NCBI RefSeq assembly: GCF_027943945.1
Contig: NZ_AP027141.1
Span: forward strand, 2,170,001-2,234,000
Direction of reading: 5' to 3'
DNA length: 64,000 nucleotides
Origin: Microbacterium terricola
Lineage (GTDB): Bacteria > Actinomycetota > Actinomycetes > Actinomycetales > Microbacteriaceae
Shown: positions 24,020 to 33,943 of the stretch, one piece after another
How the letters are laid out: the number at the start of each line of letters is the position of its first letter
How positions within the stretch are numbered: the stretch's first letter is position 1
Translations under genes and position numbers: made by a program
The notes under the pieces: generated by a model
What the model was told of the DNA's origin: nothing
The model's database searches: none
The model's input: only the letters and a program-made list of their open reading frames with translations

Positions 24020-26539
24020 CTAATCCCAGTTGTGGTCGGGGTCGACGCCCTCTCCGATGATCGGGATGGCCGAGGTGACGTTCGGAACCGACGCCGACAG
24101 CAGCGTGCCGTCCTCGCGAGGGGTGTCGGCGAACTGCTTGATCGTCGGCCGCCCTGCGCGCACCGGGCCCTGCCCGATCAGCGGCACCACGACGGTGTCG
24201 CCGCCTTCGACCGAGTAGACCTCCCCGCGCACGCCGAAGCGCACGGGGTCGCCCTCTCCGGCCGCCACCGTCAGCGCGTCGCGGGTGACCGTCACGGTGA
24301 GGCGCGTGCCGTGCCAGTGCAGGGTGTAGGTCAGCGACGGCCAGTCCGCGGGCAGGCGCGGATCGAACGTGAGCTCGCCGTAGTGGTCGCGCATGCCGCC
24401 GAAGCCCGAGACCAGGGCCGTCCATATGCCGCCGGCCGAGGCGACGTGCACGCCGTCCGCGGCGTTGTGGTGCAGGTCGCCGAGGTCGACGAACAGCGCC
24501 TCCCGGAAGTACTCAGCGGCCAGGTCCTGGTAGCCCACCTCGGCGGCCAGGATCGACTGGACCACCGCGGACAGCGTCGAGTCTCCCGTGGTCAGCGGGT
24601 CGTAGTACTCGAAGTCGGCCAGCTTCTCCTCCGCGGTGAAGTGGTTGCCCTGCAGGAACAGGGCCAGCACCACATCGGCCTGCTTGAGCACCTGGTACCG
24701 GTAGATGACCAGCGGGTGGAAGTGCAGCAGCAGCGGACGCTTGTCGTCCGGCGTGTTCTCCAGATCCCAGATCTCGCGCTCGAGGAAGACCTCGTCCTGG
24801 GGATGGATGCCGAGAGCCGGGCTGTACGGGATGTGCATCGCCTCGGCGGCGCGCTCCCACTCCTCCGGCTCGCTCTCGTCGAGTCCCAGACGATCGACCA
24901 TCCGCCGGTACACCTCGCCGTCGTGATCGGCCATCATGCGCACCGTGCGGGCGGCGAAGCGGAGGTTGAAGCGGGCCATCACGTTGGTGAACAGGTTGTC
25001 GTTGACGACGGTGGTGTACTCGTCCGGCCCGGTCACGCCGTGGATGTGGAAGGTCTCGCCCTCGTGGTGTCCCGGCACGCTCGTGCGCCAGAACCCGAGC
25101 GTGTACCACAGGCGCGCGGTCTCGACGGCGATGTCGACGCCGTCGCGGAAGAGGAAGTCGACGTCGCCGGTCGCCCTGACGTACTTGGCCAGCGCGAAGC
25201 TGACGTCGGCGTTGATGTGGTATTGCGCCGTGCCCGCCGCGTAGTAGGCCGACGCCTCCTCGCCGTTGATCGTGCGCCAGGGGAAGAGCGCACCGGCCTC
25301 GTTGAGCATGAACGCGCGGGTGCGTGCGTGCGGCAGCATCATCGCGCGCATCCGCAGGGCGTTGCGCGCCCAGAGCGGGGTCGTGTATGTCAGGAACGGG
25401 AGGACGTAGATCTCGGTGTCCCAGAAGTAGTGGCCGCTGTAGCCCGAGCCGCTCACGCCCTTGGCCGGCACCCCCAGCCCATCGGCGCGTGCGGCCGCCT
25501 GCGCGAGCGAGTACAGGCACCATCTGGCCGCCTGCTGGAGGTCGTCGTGGCCCTCGATGACGACATCCGACCGCTCCCAGAAGCCGTCGAGCCACGCCCG
25601 CTGGCGGTCGTACTGCGACTGCACGCCCTCGGACCGCGCCCGGTCGAGCGTGCGGCGGCAGCGGTCGACGAGCTCGCGCGCCGGAACGCCGCGGGACGTG
25701 TGGTAGCTCACCAGCTTCGTGACGGTGGTCGGCACTCCGGCCTTGGCCTGCACGCGGAACACGTTCTTGGCGATGTCCGGCTCGATGAGGCGCCGCGCGT
25801 CGTACTGGTTCTCGGTCTCGATGAGGTGGTCGGCGACGACCGCGAGGGTCATGCCCGACTCTGTCACCTTGTACGACAGGGCCGATCGCACGCCGTCCTG
25901 CCAGTACTCCTGCGGCTGCAGCACGCGCTCGGTGATGCGGTCGGCCTTACGGGGATCGAATCCGGCCTTCCGCGGCACGGACGGGGTGCCGCCGTAGACG
26001 TCCTCGCCGTCCTGGCGGTTGATGAGCTGGCAGCTGATCGTCACGGGGGCGTCCGAGTTGAGGACCGTGACCGTCATCCGCATGATCGCGAGGTGCTTCT
26101 CCTCGAACGACACCATGCGGTCGAACTCGACCTGCACCTCTTTCCCGCTGGGCGTCACCCAGAGCAGGCTGCGGGTGAGCACGCCGGAGCGCAGGTCGAG
26201 GGCGCGCTCGTAGCCGCGCACTTCCGCCTCGTCGAGCGAGAGCGGCTCGTCGTCGACGTAGACGCGCATGACCTTCGCGTCGGGGGCGTTGACGATCGTC
26301 TGGCCGACCTCGGCGAACCCGTACGCCTGCTCGGCGTGGCGGATGGCGAACGTCTCGTGGAACCCGTTGATGAAGGTGCCGTCCTCGTGCGCGTTCCGCC
26401 CCTCCGGGTGGTTGCCGCGCAGGCCCAGGTAGCCGTTGCCGACGGCGAAGATCGTCTCGCTGACCCCGGCGTCGTCGAGACCGAAGCTGGTCTCGACCAG
26501 GCGCCACGGGTCGACGGGGAACTTGTCGCGGTCGATCAT
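24020..26539 (-). CDS. Glycoside hydrolase family 65 disaccharide phosphorylase
   Basis: 839 residues. GH65 enzymes use phosphate to split maltose, trehalose, kojibiose or nigerose into beta-glucose 1-phosphate and glucose. Seen: N-terminal beta-sandwich (GNGYLGLRGNHPEG, GTFINGFHE), (alpha/alpha)6 barrel with GSGYSGHYFWDTEIYVLPFLTYTTP (phosphate/sugar site) and HIHGVTGPDEYTTVVNDN holding the catalytic Glu, then C-terminal beta domains. Specificity cannot be read from sequence with confidence. The ATG at 26539 overlaps the upstream HAD gene, which should convert the beta-glucose 1-phosphate produced, so together they feed glycolysis. Confidence 0.92.
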   Translation of the reverse strand: MIDRDKFPVDPWRLVETSFGLDDAGVSETIFAVGNGYLGLRGNHPEGRNAHEDGTFINGFHETFAIRHAEQAYGFAEVGQTIVNAPDAKVMRVYVDDEPLSLDEAEVRGYERALDLRSGVLTRSLLWVTPSGKEVQVEFDRMVSFEEKHLAIMRMTVTVLNSDAPVTISCQLINRQDGEDVYGGTPSVPRKAGFDPRKADRITERVLQPQEYWQDGVRSALSYKVTESGMTLAVVADHLIETENQYDARRLIEPDIAKNVFRVQAKAGVPTTVTKLVSYHTSRGVPARELVDRCRRTLDRARSEGVQSQYDRQRAWLDGFWERSDVVIEGHDDLQQAARWCLYSLAQAAARADGLGVPAKGVSGSGYSGHYFWDTEIYVLPFLTYTTPLWARNALRMRAMMLPHARTRAFMLNEAGALFPWRTINGEEASAYYAAGTAQYHINADVSFALAKYVRATGDVDFLFRDGVDIAVETARLWYTLGFWRTSVPGHHEGETFHIHGVTGPDEYTTVVNDNLFTNVMARFNLRFAARTVRMMADHDGEVYRRMVDRLGLDESEPEEWERAAEAMHIPYSPALGIHPQDEVFLEREIWDLENTPDDKRPLLLHFHPLVIYRYQVLKQADVVLALFLQGNHFTAEEKLADFEYYDPLTTGDSTLSAVVQSILAAEVGYQDLAAEYFREALFVDLGDLHHNAADGVHVASAGGIWTALVSGFGGMRDHYGELTFDPRLPADWPSLTYTLHWHGTRLTVTVTRDALTVAAGEGDPVRFGVRGEVYSVEGGDTVVVPLIGQGPVRAGRPTIKQFADTPREDGTLLSASVPNVTSAIPIIGEGVDPDHNWD

Positions 26540-27267
26540 GAGACGAACTCCTCCAGGTCCTGGACGACGAGATGGGCACCTGCGGCGATCAGCGCCTCGA
26601 CGCCGACGCCGCGGTCGACCCCGACCACGAGACCGAAGCCGCCGGCCACGGCGGACTGCACCCCGCTGATCGCGTCTTCGACGGCGGCACTGCGGGCAGG
26701 CTCGACCCCCAGCATCCGCGCCGCCTCGACGAACACGTCCGGGGCGGGCTTGCTGGCCAGATGGTCGCGCTCGGCGATCACGCCGTCCATCACGACGGGG
26801 AAGCGATCGCGGATGCCTGCCACGCCCAGCACCTCTTCGGCGTTCTTCGAGCTGGACACCACGGCGACCGTCGTGCCTGCCGCGGCCAGCTGGTCGAGCA
26901 GGGCGAGCGAGCCGGGGTACGGGGCGATGCCCTCGTCGCGCAGGACACGTTCGAAGAACGCGTTCTTCCGGTTGCCGATGCCGCAGACGGTGTCGGCCGT
27001 GGGCGGGTCGGACGGTTCGCCCCAGGGCACTTCGACGTCGCGGCTGCGCAGCAGGCTGGCGACCCCGTCGTATCGCTTCTTGCCGTCGAGGTGGTGGAAG
27101 TAATCCGCCTCGGTGTACGCCGGACTGATGCTCCAGTCGGCGAACAGCTCGGTGAACATCGTCTGCCACGCGTGCATGTGCACTTCGGCGGTCGGAGTGA
27201 GCACCCCATCGAGATCGAAGAGGACCGCGTCGTAGGCGGTCAGGTCAGGAAGCTGGTCCGCAGGCAC
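26536..27267 (-). CDS. Beta-phosphoglucomutase-type HAD hydrolase
   Basis: 243 residues. HAD core with nucleophile motif VLFDLDGVLTPTAEVHMHAW, AVVSSSKNAEEVL (motif II), SKPAPDVF (motif III Lys) and AAVEDAISGVQSAVAGG (motif IV), plus a helical cap containing YFHHLDGKKRYDGVASLL as in beta-PGM. Probably isomerises beta-glucose 1-phosphate to glucose 6-phosphate. First gene of an operon with the GH65 phosphorylase (ATGA overlap). GTG start six bases after TACGCT, leaderless. Confidence 0.88.
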   Translation of the reverse strand: MPADQLPDLTAYDAVLFDLDGVLTPTAEVHMHAWQTMFTELFADWSISPAYTEADYFHHLDGKKRYDGVASLLRSRDVEVPWGEPSDPPTADTVCGIGNRKNAFFERVLRDEGIAPYPGSLALLDQLAAAGTTVAVVSSSKNAEEVLGVAGIRDRFPVVMDGVIAERDHLASKPAPDVFVEAARMLGVEPARSAAVEDAISGVQSAVAGGFGLVVGVDRGVGVEALIAAGAHLVVQDLEEFVS

Positions 27268-27279
27268 ATCGCCAGCGTA
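27267..27279 (-). promoter_or_regulatory. Leaderless promoter of the HAD-GH65 operon
   Basis: TACGCT (27274-27279), six bases, GTG 27267. Confidence 0.6.
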
Positions 27280-27313
27280 GTCCGGGGGTGTTACGCGCGG
27301 GTGAAGGCTCCGG

Positions 27314-28555
27314 TCACGCGGCCGCGACGGCGAGGGTCTGCCGCGCGATCTCGAGCTCCTCGTCGGTCGGCACCACCAGCACCGTGACGGGGGATGCGTC
27401 GGTGGAGATCACCCGGATGCCGCGGCCCCGCGCCCGGTTGCGCTCCTGGTCGAGCTCGACCCCCGCGAATCCGAGGGTGGCGACGGCGCCGGCTCGCACG
27501 GCGTCCGAGTTCTCGCCGACACCTGCGGTGAACGAGATCACATCGACCCCGCCGAGCTGCGCGAGGTACGCGCCCGCGTAGGCGCGGAGCCGGTGGAGGT
27601 AGACCTCGAACGCCAGGGTGGCCGCGGCATCCCCCTCCGCGACGCGCGTCTCGACGTCGCGCATGTCGGAGACCCCGGCGAGGCCCAGCACGCCGCTGCG
27701 CTTGTTCAGCAGCGTGTCGAGGTCCTGGACGGACATGCCCGCCCGCCGGTGCAGGTGGAAGAGCACCGCGGGATCGATGTCGCCGGATCGCGTGCCCATC
27801 ACGAGCCCTTCGAGGGGGGTCATCCCCATCGAGGTCTCGACGGAGCGGCCGCCGTCGATCGCGGTGACCGATGCCCCGTTGCCGAGGTGGAAGACGAGCT
27901 GCCTGAGCTCGGCGAGCGGACGCCCGACGAAGGCGGCGGCGGCTTCGGAGACGAACTTGTGGCTGGTGCCGTGGAAACCGTAGCGGCGGATGCGGTGGGC
28001 GGCGGCGAGCTCCGCGTCGATCGCGTAGGTGTAGGCGGCGGGAGGCAGCGTCTGGTGGAAGGCGGTGTCGAAGACGGCCACATGGGGCAGGTCGGGGAAC
28101 GCGGCGCGAGCCGCGCGGATGCCCTGCAGCGCGCCGGGGTTGTGCAGCGGCGCGAGCTGCGAGAGCTCGTCGATGTTGATCTCGACGAGCGAGGTGATGA
28201 GGGTGGGCTCGAAGAACCTGGCCCCGCCATGGACGACCCGGTGGCCGACCGCGACGGGCGCCTTCTCGGCGAGCGAAGGGCCGTGGGCGGCGAACGCGTC
28301 GAGCATGACCTGGAAGCCGGCGGTGTGATCCGGGATGGGCAGCTCACGGCGATGGGTCGCGTCGAGGGCCGCGGTGCCGCCCTCTCCGGAGCCGGGGGCG
28401 GGAGCGTCGAAGAGCACGGTGTGCGTGGACTCGCCGGCGGACGGGTCGCCGATGCGCTCGACCAGACCGGAGGCCAGCGGTCGCTCGGTGGCGAGGTCGA
28501 TGAGCTGGTACTTGAACGACGACGATCCGCTGTTGACGACGAGCACGACGCTCAT
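27314..28555 (-). CDS. ackA: Acetate kinase
   Basis: 413 residues. Converts acetyl phosphate and ADP to acetate and ATP (reversible). Motifs: NSGSSSFKYQLI at the N-terminus, VGHRVVHGGARFFEP, FDTAFHQTLPP, RRYGFHGTSHKFV, LVFHLGNGASVTAI and FTAGVGENSDAVRA. Start ATG 28555 overlaps the pta stop (ATGA), so it is translationally coupled to pta. Confidence 0.96.
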   Translation of the reverse strand: MSVVLVVNSGSSSFKYQLIDLATERPLASGLVERIGDPSAGESTHTVLFDAPAPGSGEGGTAALDATHRRELPIPDHTAGFQVMLDAFAAHGPSLAEKAPVAVGHRVVHGGARFFEPTLITSLVEINIDELSQLAPLHNPGALQGIRAARAAFPDLPHVAVFDTAFHQTLPPAAYTYAIDAELAAAHRIRRYGFHGTSHKFVSEAAAAFVGRPLAELRQLVFHLGNGASVTAIDGGRSVETSMGMTPLEGLVMGTRSGDIDPAVLFHLHRRAGMSVQDLDTLLNKRSGVLGLAGVSDMRDVETRVAEGDAAATLAFEVYLHRLRAYAGAYLAQLGGVDVISFTAGVGENSDAVRAGAVATLGFAGVELDQERNRARGRGIRVISTDASPVTVLVVPTDEELEIARQTLAVAAA

Positions 28556-30693
28556 GCCTGCTCCCCCTGCGCTTGGATCGCCGTGATCGCGATCGTGTTG
28601 ACGATGTCTTCGACGAGCGCGCCGCGCGAGAGGTCGTTGATCGGCTTGTTGAGGCCCTGCAGCACGGGTCCGATCGCGACGGCCCCGGCCGATCGCTGCA
28701 CCGCTTTGTAGGTGTTGTTGCCGGTGTTCAGGTCGGGGAAGACGAACACGGTGGCCCTGCCCGCGACGGCGGAGTCGGGCATCTTGGCCGCGGCGACCGC
28801 GACGTCGGCGGCCGCGTCGTACTGGATCGGGCCCTCGACGAGGAGCTCGGGCGCCCGCTCCCGCACGAGCGCGGTCGCGGCGCGCACCTTCTCGACGTCC
28901 TCCCCCGACCCGGACTCGCCGGTCGAGTACGACAGCATGGCGACGCGGGGGGCGATTCCGAACTGGGATGCCGTGGCCGCGGACGAGATGGCGATGTCGG
29001 CGAGCTGGGTGGAGCTCGGATCGGGGATCACGGCGCAGTCTCCGTAGACCAGCACCCGGTCGGCGAGGGCCATCAGGAAGACGCTGGAGACGACCGAGAC
29101 ACCGGGCTTCGTCTTGATGATCTCGAACGCGGGACGGATGGTGTGGGCCGTGGTGTGGGCGGCGCCCGAGACCATGCCGTCGGCGAGCCCCAGGTGCACC
29201 ATGAGCGTGCCGAAGTAGGAGACGTCGGTGATCGTGTCGGCGGCGCGCTGGTAGGTCATGCCCTTGTGCGCGCGGAGCTGCTCGTATTCGCGGGCGAACT
29301 TGTCGACGTGCACGGCGTCGAAGGGCGAGAGCACCTGCGCGGCCTTGATGTCGATGCCGAGCTCCAGCGCGCGCGAGCGCACCTCGATCTCCTCGCCGAG
29401 GATGACGAGGTCGGCGATGCCGCGGGAGAGCACGGTGGCCGCCGCGCGCAGCACCCGGTCGTCGTCCCCCTCGGGCAGCACGATGGTCTTGCGGTTCGCG
29501 CGCGCGCGTTCGATCAGGCCGTACTCGAACATCAGCGGCGTCACGACGCTGGACCGGGCGAGGCCGAGCGCGGTGATGAGCACGTCGGTGTCGACGTGCT
29601 GCTCGAACAGGGAGAGCGCCGTGTCGTACCGGCGCTGCGAGTCGGCGGCGAGGCGGCCGCGGGTGGACATGATCCGCACCGCGGTCTCGTAGGTGCCGAG
29701 GTCGGTGGCGATGATGGGCAGCGTCGACCCGAGCCCGTCGATCAGCCGGTCGATGTCGTCCGGCAGCGGGAACGGACCGTTCAGGACGATGCCGGCCAGC
29801 GAGGGGAACGTTCCGGATGCGTGCGCGAGCAGCGCGGCCAGCACGACCTCGGTGCGGTCGGCGGGGATCACCACGACTGCGCTCTCGGTGAGGCGCGGCA
29901 GGACGTTCACCATCGACATGCCCGCGACGACGACGCCCAGCACCTCGCGGGTGAGCAGATCTGCGTCACCTTTCACGAGCCGGCCGTCGACGGAGCGCAG
30001 CACGCCGCGCACCGAGGGGGCGACCAGGAAGCGGTCCTCGGGCAGCGCCCACACCGACACCGGCTGACCTGGGCTCACCCGCACCGCACGCGACGCCGCG
30101 TCGACCACGGACTGGATCGCCGTGACCACCTCGGTGAGCCGATCGCTGTCTGCCCTGTTCGCGACGACGGCGAGCACCCCCGCACGGGAGTGCTGCAGCT
30201 CGGCGAGGGCGAGCGAGGCGATCTGGCCCATCTCGTCGGGCGTGCGAGCGATCGCGGTGCCCAGCTGCTCGCCTTCGCCGGCGCGTCCGCTCAGCACGAG
30301 CAGGACGGGGGCACCGAGGTTCGCCGCGATGCGGCCGTTGTAGCCGAGTTCGGCCGGCGACCCCACATCGGTGTAGTCGCTGCCGACGATGACGACGGCG
30401 TCGCACTGCGCCTCGACCGCCTTGTAGCGCTCGACGATCGTGGCCAGCGCCGCCTCGGGGTCGGCGCGCACATCGTCGTAGGTGACGCCGATGCACTCGT
30501 CGTAGTCGAGATCGACGCCGTCATGGTCGAGCAGCATCTCCAGGACGTAGTCGCGCTCCGCGGTGGACCGGGCGATCGCCCGGAACACGCCCACCTTGGG
30601 GGTCGCGTGGCTGAGCGCGTCGAGCACCCCGAGCGCGACCGTGGACTTGCCCGAGTGGCCTTCCGCCGACGTGATGAAGATGCTCTGAGCCAC
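28552..30693 (-). CDS. pta: Phosphate acetyltransferase (long, three-domain form)
   Basis: 713 residues. Interconverts acetyl-CoA and acetyl phosphate. Domain order: N-terminal P-loop/BioD-like part (SAEGHSGKSTVALGVLD at 9-25), DRTGG domain (about 215-330) and C-terminal PTA_PTB catalytic domain (about 370-700, IVLPEGDDDRVLRAA, GMVSGAAHTTAHTIRPAFEIIKT, ALADRVLVYGDCAVIPDPS, GPIQYDAA). The N-terminal part is regulatory in the long enzymes. GTG start six bases after TAGGCT. Operon with ackA. Confidence 0.95.
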   Translation of the reverse strand: MAQSIFITSAEGHSGKSTVALGVLDALSHATPKVGVFRAIARSTAERDYVLEMLLDHDGVDLDYDECIGVTYDDVRADPEAALATIVERYKAVEAQCDAVVIVGSDYTDVGSPAELGYNGRIAANLGAPVLLVLSGRAGEGEQLGTAIARTPDEMGQIASLALAELQHSRAGVLAVVANRADSDRLTEVVTAIQSVVDAASRAVRVSPGQPVSVWALPEDRFLVAPSVRGVLRSVDGRLVKGDADLLTREVLGVVVAGMSMVNVLPRLTESAVVVIPADRTEVVLAALLAHASGTFPSLAGIVLNGPFPLPDDIDRLIDGLGSTLPIIATDLGTYETAVRIMSTRGRLAADSQRRYDTALSLFEQHVDTDVLITALGLARSSVVTPLMFEYGLIERARANRKTIVLPEGDDDRVLRAAATVLSRGIADLVILGEEIEVRSRALELGIDIKAAQVLSPFDAVHVDKFAREYEQLRAHKGMTYQRAADTITDVSYFGTLMVHLGLADGMVSGAAHTTAHTIRPAFEIIKTKPGVSVVSSVFLMALADRVLVYGDCAVIPDPSSTQLADIAISSAATASQFGIAPRVAMLSYSTGESGSGEDVEKVRAATALVRERAPELLVEGPIQYDAAADVAVAAAKMPDSAVAGRATVFVFPDLNTGNNTYKAVQRSAGAVAIGPVLQGLNKPINDLSRGALVEDIVNTIAITAIQAQGEQA

Positions 30694-30705
30694 GGCCCCA
30701 GCCTA
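30693..30705 (-). promoter_or_regulatory. Leaderless promoter of pta-ackA
   Basis: TAGGCT (30700-30705), GGGGCC, GTG 30693; twin of the dnaX promoter. Confidence 0.65.
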
Positions 30706-30756
30706 CGGTCGCGCCGGCACCCCGGTCGAGGAAGGAGCCGGGGAAATGTCCACCGG

Positions 30757-30771
30757 TAGGCTCCGGGATCA
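30757..30771 (+). promoter_or_regulatory. Leaderless promoter of the NudK-like gene
   Basis: TAGGCT (30757-30762), eight bases, ATG 30771; no Shine-Dalgarno. Confidence 0.5.
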
Positions 30772-31454
30772 TGGCCCCCTCCCCTGCTGACCGCCCAGGC
30801 GCCGACGTCCCCGACCAGCGAGGACGGACCGGCCTCGACCGCACCGGGCTCGACCTGGACCGCAATCCCGACGTGCGGGTCGTCGACGTGGAGCTGCTCA
30901 CGGCGGCCTGGCATGTGCTGAGACGCACCACCCTCGAGTACCGGGACTCGACGGGAACGTGGAGCACGCAGCAGCGCGAGACGTACGACCGCGGGAACGG
31001 CGCCACCGTGCTGCTCTACGACGAGGGCGCACGGGCGGTGCTGCTCACCCGGCAGTTCCGCTACCCGGTCTACGTCAACGAGCACCCGGACGGGATGCTG
31101 ATCGAGACCGCGGCCGGGCTGCTGGACGACGACGATCCGGTCACCGCGATCCGCCGCGAGGCCGCGGAGGAGACCGGTGTCGAGGTCGGCGAGATCGTGC
31201 ACGTCTTCGACGCGTACATGAGCCCGGGCTCGGTCACCGAGCGCATCCACTTCTTCGCCGCGCCCTACGACGCCGCTGCGCGCACCCACGACCGGGGCGG
31301 CCTCGTGGCGGAGGGCGAGGACATCGAGCTGATCGAGGTCCGCATCGACGAGGCGCTGGCCATGATCCGCGACGGACGCATCCAGGACGCGAAGACGATC
31401 ATGCTGCTGCAGTGGGCGGTGCTGGACGGCCCCTTCGCCGCCGGGGAAAAGTAA
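30771..31454 (+). CDS. NUDIX hydrolase, NudK/ADP-ribose pyrophosphatase type
   Basis: 227 residues. Nudix box around GLLDDDDPVTAIRREAAEETGVEVG; the first Glu of the consensus is Asp here, while the REAAEETG core is intact. VLLTRQFRYPVYVNEHPDGMLIETAAGLL and YMSPGSVTERIHFFAAPYD are typical of NudK-type GDP-mannose/ADP-ribose pyrophosphatases. The first 30 residues are a disordered-looking extension. Its stop codon sits two bases from the 3' end of the convergent SRP RNA gene. Confidence 0.85.
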   Translation: MAPSPADRPGADVPDQRGRTGLDRTGLDLDRNPDVRVVDVELLTAAWHVLRRTTLEYRDSTGTWSTQQRETYDRGNGATVLLYDEGARAVLLTRQFRYPVYVNEHPDGMLIETAAGLLDDDDPVTAIRREAAEETGVEVGEIVHVFDAYMSPGSVTERIHFFAAPYDAAARTHDRGGLVAEGEDIELIEVRIDEALAMIRDGRIQDAKTIMLLQWAVLDGPFAAGEK

Positions 31455-31455
31455 G

Positions 31456-31541
31456 ACTCTCCGCGAACCCGGCAGAGCCCGGTTACCCTTGCTACGTTTC
31501 CGTCCTGGGGGAGTTGGCCTGGATGCCGCCTCGCGGAGAGC
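31456..31541 (-). ncRNA. ffs: Signal recognition particle RNA (small 4.5S type)
   Basis: Minus strand shows the SRP domain IV core: CAGG, then ACG-GAAA-CGT capped by a GNRA tetraloop, then AGCAAGGG on the other side of the symmetric loop. The 5' end CTCTCCGCGA and 3' end TCGCGGAGAG (31531-31540 with 31457-31466) pair as a 10-bp closing stem. TAGACT upstream and a T-rich stretch (CTTACTTTT) just past the 3' end give a promoter and terminator. It binds Ffh to target membrane proteins. Exact ends are inferred. Confidence 0.88.
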
Positions 31542-31548
31542 TGGGTCC

Positions 31549-31554
31549 AGTCTA
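31549..31554 (-). promoter_or_regulatory. -10 box of the SRP RNA
   Basis: TAGACT about 8-9 bases before the SRP RNA 5' stem; same hexamer as at both tRNA genes. Confidence 0.6.
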
Positions 31555-31612
31555 ACGGATCGGATGCCTGGCACTTTCCCGACGAAGCGGCACGCTGCCC
31601 GCCCCGCCGCGT

Positions 31613-31657
31613 TAGCATCGGGGAAGGCGCATCGACGGGCCACACCCGACCGTCGAT
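31613..31657 (+). promoter_or_regulatory. MoxR operon promoter and leader dyad
   Basis: TAGCAT (31613-31618) is a candidate -10. Downstream, ATCGACGG (31631-31638) and CCGTCGAT (31650-31657) form an 8-bp inverted repeat with an 11-nt spacer inside the leader of the MoxR gene, a possible operator or 5' hairpin. Confidence 0.4.
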
Positions 31658-31671
31658 CCTGAGGGGGTCGT

Positions 31672-32688
<1,017 letters not shown>

Positions 32689-32692
32689 GACC

Positions 32693-33943
32693 ATGAGACG
32701 CATCTGGCCCCTGACCGTCCGCGGGACGGGCGCCGTCGTGCTGGCGATCGGCTGCCTCGCCGCGGCCAACGAAGTCGGCGTCGAGGAGCTCCTCTACTTC
32801 GGGGTGCTGCTGATCGCGGCCGTCGTCGCGGCGCTGATCTCGTTGTACCTCGCGCGCCACTCCGAGCAGGTCGTGCGCACCGTGCGCCCCGAGGTGGCCG
32901 CGGTCGGCGACACGGCGCGCGTGTCGATGCAGGTGACGGTGCGCAGTTCGCTGCCCACCGCGCCGGGCACCTGGACTGATCGGCTCCCGCAGGGGCTCGA
33001 CGGCGCCGCACGGGGCGAGTTCCCGGCGCTCCGCTCGGGCTGGCGCGCCGGCGAGCAGTCGGTGACGTTCCACTACGAGCTGACCGGAACCCGCCGCGGC
33101 ACCCACAGCCTCGGCCCGCTGTCGGTGCGCACGACCGATCCGTTCGGGCTGGCGCGCCGTCAGAGCACGCTGGGACGAGCGACGACGGTGTCGGTCGCCC
33201 CAGCGCTCATCGACCTGCCCCCGCTGATCGAGTACCCCGGCGATGCCGGGGGCGCGCTGCACGCGGTGACCAGCCAGCTCGGCCAGGGCGCCGACAACCT
33301 GATCGCCCGCCACTACGTGCCCGGCGATTCGATGCGCCGCATCCACTGGCGCGCGTCGGCGCATCGCGATGCGCTGATGGTGCGGCAGGAGGAGCAGGAG
33401 TCGACGCCCGAGGCGACCGTCGTGCTCGACCTGGGGGTCCGTCGCTGGGCGCCCGCGGCCATGCAGGCACCCGGCGCCGACCCCGCGTTCGAGCGCGCGG
33501 TGTCGCTGTGCGTGTCGGCCGTCGCGCGTCTCGTGACCGACGGGTACGCGGTCGAGGTGATCGACAGCGGCGGCACGCCCCTCACGGATCAGATCGACGC
33601 GGGCGACACGTCCGAGGTCGACGAGTTCGTGGTGCACTGCGCGACGTTGACGGCCCGCCGCGATGACCGCCTCGCCCAGCTCGCGCCGATGTTCACCGGA
33701 GGAAGCGCCGGGCCCGTCGTGCTGATCGTCGGACGGCTCGACGCCGACGACGTGACGATGCTGGCCCCGCTCGCCCACCACAGCGCCCTGCCCGTGCTGC
33801 TCGCTGTGATGCCGGCGCCGGGCGCGCTCGAGCAGGCGGAATCGTTCGGCTGGCACACCGGCGCCGTCGGCGGCGACGACCTGAACGCCGTAGGCGAGGC
33901 CTGGGCCGCTGCCGTCGCACGCGGAGCCACCCATGTCTGGTGA
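32693..33943 (+). CDS. DUF58 domain protein
   Basis: 416 residues with two N-terminal membrane segments (about 8-50), an Ig-like stretch, then the DUF58 core: RHYVPGDSMRRIHWRASAHRDALMVRQEEQE, followed by a von Willebrand-like fold (ATVVLDLGVRRW). DUF58 proteins are usual partners of MoxR ATPases. Function unknown. Its last 11 bases overlap the start of the transglutaminase gene. Confidence 0.9.
   Translation: MRRIWPLTVRGTGAVVLAIGCLAAANEVGVEELLYFGVLLIAAVVAALISLYLARHSEQVVRTVRPEVAAVGDTARVSMQVTVRSSLPTAPGTWTDRLPQGLDGAARGEFPALRSGWRAGEQSVTFHYELTGTRRGTHSLGPLSVRTTDPFGLARRQSTLGRATTVSVAPALIDLPPLIEYPGDAGGALHAVTSQLGQGADNLIARHYVPGDSMRRIHWRASAHRDALMVRQEEQESTPEATVVLDLGVRRWAPAAMQAPGADPAFERAVSLCVSAVARLVTDGYAVEVIDSGGTPLTDQIDAGDTSEVDEFVVHCATLTARRDDRLAQLAPMFTGGSAGPVVLIVGRLDADDVTMLAPLAHHSALPVLLAVMPAPGALEQAESFGWHTGAVGGDDLNAVGEAWAAAVARGATHVW

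Noticed and set aside
23957..27103. Open frame of 1048 codons on the plus strand opposite GH65 and the HAD gene
   Set aside because: Low-complexity Arg/Val/His translation; GH65 and HAD motifs on the minus strand are complete.
28573..30759. Open frame of 728 codons on the plus strand opposite pta
   Set aside because: Shadow frame; no recognisable domains, while pta has all its motifs.
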